Source: Pachyseris speciosa (Eukaryota > Cnidaria > Anthozoa > Scleractinia > Pachyseridae). Taken from it: a stretch of DNA of 64,000 bases. The notes beneath the pieces were generated by a model. The model worked only from the letters and a program-made list of their open reading frames with translations. It ran no database searches and was not told the DNA's origin. Within the stretch, counting starts at the first letter, position 1, and each line of letters begins with the position of its first letter. Shown here in pieces: positions 22,701-33,312 of the stretch. The DNA lies in the NCBI GenBank assembly GCA_016490735.1, contig JAEMWC010001123.1:198180-262179 (forward strand), in the 5' to 3' direction. A program made the translations under genes and the position numbers.

Positions 22701-25700
22701 TTCTCTACAACTTTTTCTCTTACAACGTATTACCATGTCTCCTATTGGAAAATCCACAAGAGGTTGCAGCGACATTAAAATAAGTATTATTGACAATTTA
22801 TAATTATTATTTAGTAAATGGTATTGGATTCTTTACAGGGCAAAAAACTTCTGCTTGTCCACCTGTCAGAGACAAATTTTCTTGTATCTCGGACGAGTGG
22901 TTTTCCAAAAGCACTTGTCCGACGGAACGAATAGAATTTGCCAGGAAAAAAAAATGTTGTTTTCTACGGAGGTCTGAGTTCCCAAGCATCTCTGGACTTT
23001 GTAAACTAACCTGAGTTTCCCAAATTTTGGTTTCTTTTCATGGCAACTTACCCGTTTCCCAGAATATCTGGCTGGTTGTTTCGGTAAAGACTGGGACCAC
23101 AATCGATATATGGAAAATAAACTTCCGTAATGGAAAATAACAACCTCGTTTGATACGAGGATTCCATTTGTAAGCAGTACAACAAAGCCAATGACACTAC
23201 CTTTTTTAAATTAACACTTGAACGAAGTGATTACTGTTACACATGGCAAGAGAAGTGTAGTTGTGGCGTTTTGTGATCATTTAAGACTGAGTAATAAAAC
23301 CTTTTAATGTGTCTTTGCTGTCGGTCTAACAGTTTAATTTAAATGACATGTATGACGTGCCAAAACGGACAAAAATACTTCCTTGATATATGTAAGGCTC
23401 CTCCTAAATATATAATACTTGTTTCATATAGATATAACTTGATGTAGAAATATCCAACTTGTTTCCAAATAAACACATCTTGTAAATAAACTTCCTTTGA
23501 ATATTTATACAACTTGAGGCACAACATACAAAACTTGTTTCAGATATTTGACTTGGTTCACACAAATAGGACTTTTCAGCTTAACTCGCCGCATATATAA
23601 AACTCCTTATCGATTAGATTATTGCAAATCGATACCACAGTTAATATCCAGGCCTCTCGAAAACAGGTTTACCTAAAACATGGAATCCAGAATCTGGAAT
23701 CCAGAATCCAGAAAAAAGAAGTTTGGTGGAAAATTTTGAAAAGGTTTAAGTCACTTGGGTAAAAATGTGGTCAACAAATTATTCGATGACTTAGCCTGAG
23801 TTCTGCAGCAATCAAGCCCATGAAGTTTATTCTAGGGCGGCATTTTAATACTTTGGTTTTGCTTTTAATAAACCACCTGATTCCTTTAAAGCTCACGGCT
23901 TTCAATCACACCACAACGGTACCAATCAATGTATTGTGCATTTTGAACATTTTAAAATCAAATCATTTTAACTAAAAGCGCCTTCTCTTATTCTTTTTGT
24001 CGATGAAAACTGTTAGGCCTGTCCACAAGTTGACGGAAACTTTTTGAACAACTTACAATATTTTTGATCAACCCGGCTTTTTTTATTTCAAGCAACTTTT
24101 TTTCCATTTTCAATATTTTGTTATTCATTTCACCTTGATCTTTATAAAACAAAAGCTATTTTTTGCTTATTATTTTGAATGCTACGTGACCAAAAACCAG
24201 AGAAATATCACTGCATATTTTGACTTGATTGCGCGTGGGAACACTTACGCCTGATTGGTCATTGTCTGTTGCTCCATGCCAGAATGTTTGGGAACTGTAT
24301 CGGTGCGTATATACATTTCAGGTTGTTGAGTGGCAGTCGATAAAACGATGAAAATGAGACATTCCAGAAGATCCCAGTACATTCCGGAAGTTTTATATAT
24401 TTACAAGATGTTGTGTTTATTTGGAAACAAGTTGGATATTTCTACATCGAGTTATATCTATATGAAACAAGTATTATATATTTAGGAGGAGTCATATATA
24501 TCAAGGAAGTATTTTTGTCCATCTTGGCGCGTCATAGACATGAAAAACTCCAAGCCATAAGGCTTTGAAGGAAGATGCTGTGAAACTTTCACTTTACACA
24601 TAGCCTCTTTGTTTCAAAAAGTAGACCAGTAGGAATTCAGATGATTTCCTTAATTAAAAGTTTTTACAACCTCAGAATATTGCTGGGACTTATATGTTTC
24701 ATCTTAGATTGCAACTTTAATGCCTCATAGATGTGCTGCATTTTTTCAAGACATATATTGTACATAAAGAAAGTGAATGATCCCAGATGAGTGTGTATGA
24801 AAGGGTGTTGTATTAAAAAATAGAAAGAACAACAGAAATTGTTATCCACTTCAACAATTTTTTTTTCTTGGACGAGTGAATTAAATTTTCGGACTTGTGA
24901 CCAAAATCTGAATGTTACTTACAAGTTCAGTGGATGAGTGGAATAAAAAACAGTTTTCTGCCCTGCTTTATTTTTGAAATTCACAAAGCATCACAAACTT
25001 ACCAAAGAAACTCGAAAAGACTGAATCATGTTCAAAAAATTCCCTGTTGGGCAAAACAAAACAAACAATAGTTTTGTCTGAGGTTCACATGATCCCATCA
25101 AGGGAACTGTAGATTATAAATCCTATGGTGATTATACTGGCTAAAGTGAGTATGTTGTAGTTCAATTTTATCCTTGGTTCAATTTTTATTTTCTTTTGTT
25201 CTTCTGTATGGTAATGTATGATAATGAGCACAAAACAAAGAAAAATAAAAATTGAACCACAACAAGTACATTAAAACGAGCAAGAAGAACAGAAAATAGT
25301 CACAAAAAGCTAAAACGTAATACATGGTACAATGTATGTTAATACAAGGAATGTTGTTTTCTGCGTGAATAAAACCCTGTCAAATTTTGTCTACATTAAT
25401 ATACCCTTAATCAGTGGTGGGCCAATGATCGATTATAATCGAAAGTTGGTCGAGAAGTTCAAGCGACGCGACAATCGATTATGCTTTTTTCATAATTGAT
25501 TGTCGTGGAAAAATTAAAAATTTATTGGGGACAAATAAAAGTATTAAAATCAATAAAACTGTACGTTTAATATCTTGGTGTGAGTTGTCTTTTTTCGTGG
25601 ACTCCTAACTTCTAAGTCATAACTTACAGCAGATATAATCTAAGATTGAATGTGTTTACCTGTGCGTACCCTGAGCGCTGTGTTGACACTTCAAATACAC

Positions 25701-26402
25701 CATGCTTATTTGAAAGATGTGGCACGCTGCTTTGTATTTCGTAAAAAAACTGAACCAAAACATAAATTACAAGCTCACTGTTTCAAGTGAAGGAAGGGCC
25801 CAAAACAAAGGAAAACTTGGGTATGACGAAGGTAATCTGTAGGCTCTGCAGAAAGCAATACGCCAACAAAGGTTTGTGGCACGTGTGTTTTGTTGATTTC
25901 GTGTCAGTCTCACTTGAACTACTGCAATTTTTTTGTTTAAGTTGAAATCAAAATGATTACTAATAAGTTGTAATAACATTAAAAACAGTTTAAAAACTTA
26001 AAGCTATCACTTTGACTTCTATGTAGGTGAAAAATACATGGAATGCTTATTGGTAGATTTTTTCGATTATAATCGATGATCTATCAGTTGGGGCAATCCG
26101 ATTATTTCCGATTATCGTATCTATAATGAAATTCTAGATCGTGATTGGTTCTCCACGCGCCTATTTGTCACGTAATCAACGCGCGATCACGTGGGTGTCC
26201 AATTACAGGTATCCAATTTGAACTTTTTGTAATGGGATACCCACGTGATTTTCACGTCAATTACGCCCGCTTTAATGGCTTCCTTTGCAAACATTTCCTG
26301 CAGTTTTCAAAACACATGGAAAGCGCTACAGACGTTTTCGCTCAAAAGACCTTCCCAAAAGAAATTTTTAATTCCGAAATTTGTTATAGATACGATTAAT
26401 TC

Positions 26403-26449
<47 letters not shown>

Positions 26450-26501
26450 TTTTCAAATCAGCCTCGCGCTTTGCGCTCGTCTGATTTTGAAATTACTCGC
26501 G

Positions 26502-26550
<49 letters not shown>

Positions 26551-29500
26551 CAACTGTGAAATCTCAACTGATTCCCACTACTACCCTTAATGATTCAATA
26601 TCCTCAGTTTACAAGACAATTAAAAAACCATGGTTTGTAGTCCCAAGATTGTAATTCTCTTGATAAAAAAACTAACACGACAAAAAACACCAAGAAATAC
26701 AGGGTGGGTCGTTATGACAAATTCAAACAAACACTGATGACACGAAAAGTCAAGGTTAGCTTATTTAAGTAGCTTCCCTGTAACATTTGCAATGTCCACG
26801 AAAGTGATTTAAAAAACTCATTAATAATTCATGCAAGAAATATAGTCAAAAGAAATTAATTTTTAACAAGTGCCTATATCAGATAAAGACATGGCTAAAT
26901 TTTACATCAGATTTTCAAGGCCAAAACAACCCAAAATCTCAATTTTAGTGTAAGAATGGATAGATGTACAGTAAAGCTTTTTAAGCTGTTCAATAAATAT
27001 TTGCAATTCATGTTTTATCAAGCCCTAAAACACTCAGCTGTGCCTCATGTTTTAAACTTGATAAAACACTGCTGCTCATTTAATAAACATTACATGAAAC
27101 CCAAATTTCATTGCACTGTGGAGGTCTTTCTATCTCACCTAAAAATTTCATCTGGGTCACGGAAATGGAAATCGGGAAATCCTGCAAAACCTCCAGCACC
27201 TCCACCACCGCCACCACCTGAGGGTAAAACAATATTACACATGTTTAAAAGGATATCAAACAAACTGGCTTTTGTGAAGTACAACATAGAGTTACTGCTC
27301 ATTTACTGTAAAATCATCTTGGAATCCCTGTGGGTTTTGCAATTGCCAAGTTTGAGAACTTTCAAAATCACTAGTACCTAAATCACAAATTGTACTCAGG
27401 GTTATGCAATTTGCTGTGTATATGTTGCACAATTACAATTAGAAGACAAAGGAATTTCATTTTGATTGAGGCTAAAATCATTTTGACCTGAATTTAATTT
27501 TGACCTACAGTACAACATAATAAATAATTATAGCAGTAGTGCAAAGACCAAAACCATGAACTCAGTGAACATTTGATTCTTATCACCAGACTGCAACCAC
27601 TTTCACTGTGTTTCTTTTACTTAGCTACTGTACCTCCAGTTAATCCTTCTTTTCCATATGTGTCATAGATTCTTCGCTTCTCAGCTATGAATGAAACATG
27701 CAAAAAACAAGCTGCTGATATTACGTTATGTAGCCTACACTGTTGTACAGTTATGTACAACAGTGTACAGTGAAGCAACAACAACAAAGATAGAAAAGAA
27801 AACTGAAAGTGACATTACATTATAAAAAAGTACGTCCAACTTACAGTCTGATAGGACATCATAGGCTTCTGATACGAGTTTGAAATACTCTTCGGCCTGC
27901 TGTTTATTGTCTGGGTTTTGTCTGGATGCCATTTTAGAGCTAATTTACGATATCTGTAAAGGGCAAATTTAAAAATATATGAAGGTTAGAAAAGAAAGGG
28001 GCTTTGGTCAATTGGGTTTTTTTTATTATTTAAACAATATTTTTTTTCAACATTTGCTCTAAGAGCAGATAGTGCTCATCAAGAGAGCTTATGCCGTTTA
28101 CATTATTATTACACATCACGGTCAAAGCTAGGATACAACAACAACAACAACAAAAACAGAAACTAAAACAAAAAATTAAATAAATAATCAAATGAATAAG
28201 TAAATAGATTCAATTACGAGAAACGATTTGATTGGGAGATAAAAGACTGAACAGCATAAAACAAGTTTACATTGATTTGAAAGTCAACTGTTTAACGCTA
28301 ACAACAAAAAATAAAACACAAAAAAAAACAGCTTTATTTTCAAAAATTTGCACAAAAAATAGTTGGCTGGCTTGCAGGTACCGGTAGCTACAGCCAATCT
28401 AGGCAGGCCAGACTTATCATTATTAACTAAAGGATAAATTATCAGTACATGCTAACCTTGTTTTATTCTTAGTTGAAATCACTTAATACATTAATTATTA
28501 AATAAGCAATCTGTTTTTGGACATTTTTGTTATCCATTTAAATGGTTATGGAAACTATTTATTATAAATACTTGATTTAGTATCCATTTAAAACTGTTTT
28601 TCAAATGGAAAAGCAATCCATTTTCACTACCACTTTCACAAATGCCCTTCCCGCCGATCTAGTGATCAGCCTGATTTCACTCACAAAATTTTCAACCCAT
28701 TCAGAATAAATTTTGCCCTGAGTTTCCATTGATGATCTTGAAGTGGCTAGCTGTCTAAAACAAATTTTTGCTTCCTTTGAGTGTACAAGTACATTATCTC
28801 CCCCATAGTAATGAAATGATAGAAATGATCTGTCAAAAATTGAATCCAAAAAATTGTCAGAATTTCACAGGACCCCTGTGTCAAACGTTTGGAAAAACTG
28901 TCTCAGAATCTTAACATCTTTGAAAGGTCTCAGATTCACCAAAGAGAAAATGTTAGGTTCATTTTCTGAAAAAGCTTTTCACCACAACTGTCAGTGATAG
29001 ACAATGGGACTTTAACTAAGTGCATTTCTTCACATTAGGACAAGAATGGAAAAATATTGTCAGACAATTGTCCTTGTTACCTGTCTTTACCCCATGAAAA
29101 TGATGTTCAAAGTATAGTTGTAAATGACTTTGTTTAAAATGAAAGAGCCTGGTATTATTAATTTTAAAAAATGAATGCCTCTAATCAAATTTCAAGCTTG
29201 GGTAATTAGCTGATTAGAAATTTAGCAGGGTGCAAATTAATACAAGAAGCAAGTTTGAAGTAAGATCTTTATCCCATAGTTTCAAAAAGGAGTACAGTTG
29301 AACCTTGATTATCCAGACTTGTGGGGACTGAGATGAACAGTCCAGATAATCAAGAGTCCGGATAATCGAAAATATGAATATTAATATGTCAAAACTAAAA
29401 CTGAATGACTGAACAAGTGAGCATGAAATTTCACTTGGAAACAAAGAACACCTGAGCAAATCAGAGCTCAGTGAAATGCATTGCAGTGGTACGGTGCATG

Positions 29501-31517
29501 AGCTCAAAACGTGTACAGATTTGTTTTGAAGCGAAACAAATTCAGTTTGAAAAGAGTTTCATTACTTAATTTGAAGGGAAAAAGTTTTGCTGCGGATCTT
29601 ACATACATCTAATTATATTCATGAAAAAACTGGGACCAGCTAAGCAAGTTCGGATAATCGAAAAATCCGGATAATCAAGGTCCAGATAATCAAAGTTTGA
29701 CTGCACCAATGGTTGTGTATGACCAGTAATTAACAAGATCAGAGAGGCTACAGGACCCACTGCAGGAACAATGCCCCAAACCATTGAGAGGAAGTGGAAT
29801 TATTAATTTGGGAAAAATTCATTAAAAAAAAAAGAAATTACTAATTCTATTACCATGATTTCTGCCCACATTTTTATTTTCACCTTTGAATACCCACTGA
29901 TGTAAGCTATCACTTCATGCTACAATAGTTTAGTAAGTAAACGTTTTCATCTGCCACATTCTACCTAAGTTTACGGCATTAGGTTCTGTCAACAAGACTG
30001 AGTTGCCAGTAACTGAGGGAGACACTGCAACTAATGGTCACCTGCTTACACTGCCTATATATAGACATCAACATTCCTAATCATTACCAAAGGCCCCAAG
30101 TAAACACTCAGTGCTTTTGCATGAATTATGATCACAACCACAACAACTTAAGACAAAATCTGCTAGAAAATCAAGCAATTTCAGGTTTTAGTGGAAAAAA
30201 ACCTGGTACCAGAATAATTTTAAGTATTTTACAGTCATTTTTACATTTTCTTAAAGCTTAATACATAGATAATTGCCTGAAATAACACCGAAAACAATTT
30301 CCCATGGGAACAAGAGAAAATAAATTTCAAAGTTTAGAGAACTTGTGCAAACACAGGCAAAATTTCATCATCATTTTCATTTCACCAGTACTTTCACGTG
30401 TTTCATGAATACATTACTTCAACATTCATTTTCGACGGTGTTGCTAGAAATGATTTTTTTGAGAAGATATTTAAAACAGTCATACAGAAGTTTGCAATAC
30501 GATGAAATTAATCTTGGTACTAGGTTTTTGTCCACTTGTTACTCGAACTTCTGGTGGATTCCATCTTAAATTGTTCTTGGCCATTTTTAGCCATACCAAT
30601 ACAGCACTTCCTGGTTAGAAATTGTTCAAGTTCAAATGAATTTGTTATGAGTTCCATATATATGCATAATTATGATCACCCTTTTGTGCTGGAGTCACAT
30701 GAAACATCCAAGAGTTAACATAATTTCCCCCTTAAATGTTGCTACAGTGTAAGCTTCCCATAGCCGCACAATAATTATCGCAAGTTTTTGTACAAACAAC
30801 GAACCAAGTTGTTACATGTAGTACCACAACACTTGAGGAGCAAAAACCAATATATCAGTGCTTATAATCTCAGGACCTAAAGAACATTATACACGTTATT
30901 TGTTTGCTGAAATAATCCAGATTCTACGACACGTATGGCCGGCGTGACACAATAATTGATGAATTACCAAACTAGGGAAGGTTAACTACTTGTCGAGCTC
31001 AAATCTTCACTAAAAACCGTGCTTAAAACAAGTCCATTTACCATTTATATTATGCCGTGAGAAGAGAAAAAAATACATCGACATCAGAAACCTGATTTCA
31101 AAAGTAAAATGAATAAGCTTACGTGTACAATAGTAATTGCGCCACAGTACATATTGGGAGGATTATACAGAGCACTCAACGACAACATCAACATTAGTTT
31201 ACGGGCGCAGTCGAGTAAACAAAGTCGAAACACGACGCAAAGTATGCATGAATGTGCTTCATTGGCCTTCTAGAAAAGCTCATGCAAACTGCACTGCTTT
31301 TTGACAGCACGCAACGAACGCAAAGCACGGGTTTTTAAAGCTTTCTAAGGGCGTACAGTAAGTACGTACAGTGAAGGTTCCAAACAGGAAGGGATGGCAC
31401 ATAAGCAATGTCATAAACAAAGTCTGCAAAACAAGACGTGTGCATAACTTACGCTTTCTTGATATCTTGTTCGGTTGCTGTCTTTGGCACATCCAAAATT
31501 TCGTAATAATCGGACAT
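16725..31517 (-). CDS. DNAJB6: DNAJB6-like Hsp40 co-chaperone, nine coding exons
   Basis: Coding exons, 5' to 3' on the minus strand: 31453-31517, 27845-27953, 27634-27684, 27139-27217, 25003-25043, 21951-22083, 21114-21163, 17655-17718, 16725-16818. All have GT-AG borders, and phases match except for one lost base. The product is about 228 residues. It starts MSDYYEILDVPKTATEQD; exon 2 carries the J-domain YRKLALKWHPDK with the HPD motif that stimulates Hsp70 ATPase. Exon 3 gives EKRRIYDTYGKEGL. A glycine-rich stretch follows, then FRDPDEIFREFF, a G/F region (GFGFTSSFGFGNGFGG), STTTSTKIINGRKITT and the C-terminal TVENGKETVEEWEGDILKRR. The order matches DNAJB6/DNAJB2-class class B J-proteins. 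Exon 2 has a four-base A run (27916-27919, T on the plus strand) where five keep the frame right after HPD. The rest of the gene is intact, so this is likely a sequence error. Confidence 0.88.
17291..17570. mobile_element. TAGAGCGGTTTT-type MITE (copy 1 of 3)
   Basis: Starts TAGAGCGGTTTT and ends AAAACCGCCCTTA, with interior 'aaccaatcagga', 'ttggttgagaaatggcg' and 'ccaatcacagagcgacgcaa' blocks. Same family as 41662-41947 and 45174-45435. It lies between the last two exons of the DNAJB6-like gene. Confidence 0.7.
17946..19400. repeat. Tandem duplication of about 0.6 kb inside a DNAJB6 intron
   Basis: Unit 1 (about 17946-18545) and unit 2 (about 18546-19400) share long near-identical blocks. 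These include 'tatctgggccagcaagttc', 'aacttctgttttgtaaaatc', 'aattcacaccatcagaata' and 'ggaaattcctcacagctgta'. Unit 2 is longer because it contains the MITE at 18607-18913. A short related block recurs near 27438-27520. Confidence 0.85.
18607..18913. mobile_element. TTAA-flanked MITE (piggyBac-like)
   Basis: TTAA at 18607-18610 and at 18910-18913. Directly inside are inverted ends of about 20 bases ('aacctctactcttacaaca' and its complement). TTAA duplication is the hallmark of piggyBac-type integration. It has no ORF, so it is non-autonomous. The homologous site in the first tandem unit is empty. Confidence 0.85.
19689..20513. mobile_element. TACCGTAAAAACTCG-type DNA element, about 0.83 kb
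   Basis: Terminal inverted repeats of about 28 bases: 'accgtaaaaactcgtgtata' plus 'agccgc' at the left, and the complement ending 'gagttttcacggta' at the right. TA is present at both outer edges. No transposase frame, so it is a non-autonomous element. A related single end ('taccgtaaaattccggtta') is at 14401. Confidence 0.75.
22260..22640. repeat. GATTATCC-type inverted-repeat element (pogo/Tigger-like ends), copy 1
   Basis: The right end reads 'gataatcgaggtttgactg' and the left part carries 'gattatccagacttctcgat'. The same inverted motifs occur in 29294-29706. The CAGTYRAACC-TCGATTATCC pattern resembles pogo/Tigger-type termini as recalled. Confidence 0.5.
22838..24966. mobile_element. Outer DNA element with CAGGGCA ends hosting a second element
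   Basis: 'cagggcaaaaaacttctgc' at 22838 and its inverted partner 'cagttttctgccctg' ending at 24966 enclose about 2.1 kb. 'Gacgagtg' motifs also occur near both ends. No transposase frame was found. The element at 23347-24542 lies inside it, indicating nested insertion. Confidence 0.5.
23347..24542. mobile_element. 1.2-kb element with about 130-bp terminal inverted repeats
   Basis: The left arm from 'catgtatgacgtgcc' through 'ggacaaaaatacttccttga', 'cttgtttcatatagatataa' and 'ccaacttgtttccaaataaa' is mirrored at 24390-24542, ending 'ggcgcgtcatagacatg'. The long arms and the absence of an ORF indicate a non-autonomous DNA transposon. Confidence 0.8.
25412..26125. repeat. Possible inverted-repeat element with ATCGATTATAATCGA ends
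   Basis: 'ccaatgatcgattataatcg' near 25423 and 'cgattataatcgatgatcta' near 26063 are inverted. The interior ORFs look random. Exact ends were not determined. Confidence 0.4.
26403..26540. repeat. Palindromic MITE (GTAATTGGACC ends)
   Basis: The arms 'gtacaattcagggagtaatc' and 'gattactccctgaattgtac' flank a short centre, and the outer ends are GTAATTGGAC and GTCCAATTAC. A diverged copy is at 39846-39955. Confidence 0.7.
29294..29706. repeat. GATTATCC-type inverted-repeat element, copy 2
   Basis: The left end 'cagttgaaccttgattatcc' and right end 'ccagataatcaaagtttgac' are inverted, with extra 'ccggataatcga' units inside. Non-coding; it lies in intron 1 of the DNAJB6-like gene. Confidence 0.65.
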
Positions 31518-33312
31518 TTTAACAATAGAAATCAAGCGAAGGAGTTACATTTGGACACGACACAAAATTGAAAGATTACTGCTTTTGCTTCTGTCGGATC
31601 ATTTCCTAGCCTCTCTTTGGTGCCCGAAGTAATATTGCGGCCATTTCCGACCTTGTGTCGTTCGCGTCTCGTGACCGCTTGGTTCGCCAAGTAAAATATT
31701 CACAAATACCGGCGGCAAGGTGCCACACATTTGAAAATTAAACGATAGACAGAGCTGTAAACAGGTCATCTTCTCGCTGGAATTTGTAAATATTCTACTT
31801 TTGGTCGAGGCTAACGCTGTGCAAATCCGTTCTCAATACTTTTATTCAGCGGTCACGGCGAACTCGAAACTGGACTATCCAAACATCCCTCCCCCCCCCC
31901 CCCCCCCCATTTCAATGATGGAATAAAATGGCACATTTTGGATTGAGCGCGAATTCATCATTTATTTGGGGGGGGGGTTATTTCTCTTTTTATTCTGTCC
32001 GAGATTGAATCTTGGACAATTCAAATGAGAAATTTAGACCACCACCACGAAAGTCTGTAAAAAAAACCACTGAGATCATCAGAATAGCTTCATTTTCTTT
32101 GGTTCAATTACACAACAAACACTGATATGGTGAACGTACGTTGGCAATTTTTCCGCTTTTGCAATCCCATAAGAAAGGAGCGTTGCTTCGCGACATTCAT
32201 AATAAAAAACACACGCGAGGAAGGTTCAACATTGCTAGGGGAGGGGGGTCAATTGCATTTTAACATTGCTAGGGGGAGGGGGGTCAATTACACTGGCTTC
32301 CATTGGTCTTTTTTTTCCAAAACGTAAAGGACATACTTTAAATCGTGGTTTTAGAGCGAAAAAGGGGAAGGTGTCCCAACAACTTTTGGCCAGAATTGTA
32401 GATCGCAAACGATCGCAAAATTAAGCTTTAGCATACACTTCCGTCAGGGAAACTATCGTAAGTACGGTCTGTGGTCAATGTAGGCGTTCAGTTAATCGCA
32501 GGATCGCAAACGATCGCAGAAGTGTGTTACCATATGATGATCTATGATCGAAGACGATCGCAGAATCGAACCTTTTGCGATCTGCGAACCTTGATCGTCT
32601 GCGATCATATGGAAACCAGGCTTAAATGAACGCAATAAACAATTATTGTATAACCAAGACCACATGGCAAAATGGAATACCAACTCCACGCTGTCTCAAA
32701 GGTCGGGGTTGGGATCGAGATCGGGGTCGAGTTGGGGCTTGTTCGCAGTCCCAAGAAAACAAGCATAGTTGGACTTCTTAAATATTTATTTTTTAAAACA
32801 CATATATCACAAAAACGTAACTTACAGCTCACATAAGAATCAAATAGAGAAAAGCTGGAGAAACTGGTTTCAACAATTTCTGACCTTAAATTCTGCGAAA
32901 TTCTAGCCACTTATCTTTTTAAAGTACAGTGAAGAGCACCTCAAAGCGAAAGGGCAAGATTTCTGTTTTGAACCAATCCGCTTGAACTTACCCTGACACG
33001 GTACAAACATGCGTCAGGAGCATTTACATTACACAAAGATAACATGAAAAAGTACCTCTTCATAAGGTTAGAATAATGGAGAGGGAGTCCATATCTACAT
33101 ACATTTAAAAATGTGTAAAACAAATATTGTTGCAAATTTTCAAAAGAGGTATTTACAAACGTTGGTTTTCAGATCACGACCTTAGTGTTTTGTAATATTT
33201 ACAAGGTGTCTTCAACAAGTTATTTAGTCAATAAACTTCCCAATGTAAAACGGATAAAAAGAGCATAAAACCAAACGTCAGTTGCGCATAGTAGAAAACA
33301 TTTTCCATCAAG
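31518..33312. other. Intergenic region: DNAJB6 5' flank and 3' flank of the minus-strand LRR gene
   Basis: Bases upstream of 31517 should hold the DNAJB6 promoter; no clear core element was recognised. The stretch also has a C tract (31888-31908), two direct 'acattgctagggg' units (32228-32285) and a repeat of 'gatcgcaaacgatcgc' motifs (32494-32622). The latter ends 'atatggaaaccaggctt' and shares this end with the 47851 element. Confidence 0.45.
32494..32622. repeat. GCCTGGTTTCCATATG-type MITE copy
   Basis: Built from inverted and direct 'cgcaaacgatcgcag'-like units. It ends 'catatggaaaccaggctt', the complement of the start of the 47851-48010 element ('gcctggttttcatatg'). Confidence 0.5.

Noticed and set aside
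27735..27932. ORF starting MASRQNPDNK as an independent start
   Set aside because: The ATG lies inside the J-domain exon out of frame with its start; it appears as a start only because of the one-base loss.
29214..29784. Minus-strand ORFs around the GATTATCC repeats
   Set aside because: They fall in a non-coding inverted-repeat element inside DNAJB6 intron 1.
32605..32910. 101-codon minus-strand ORF
   Set aside because: Low-complexity and repeat-derived with no domain or splice context.
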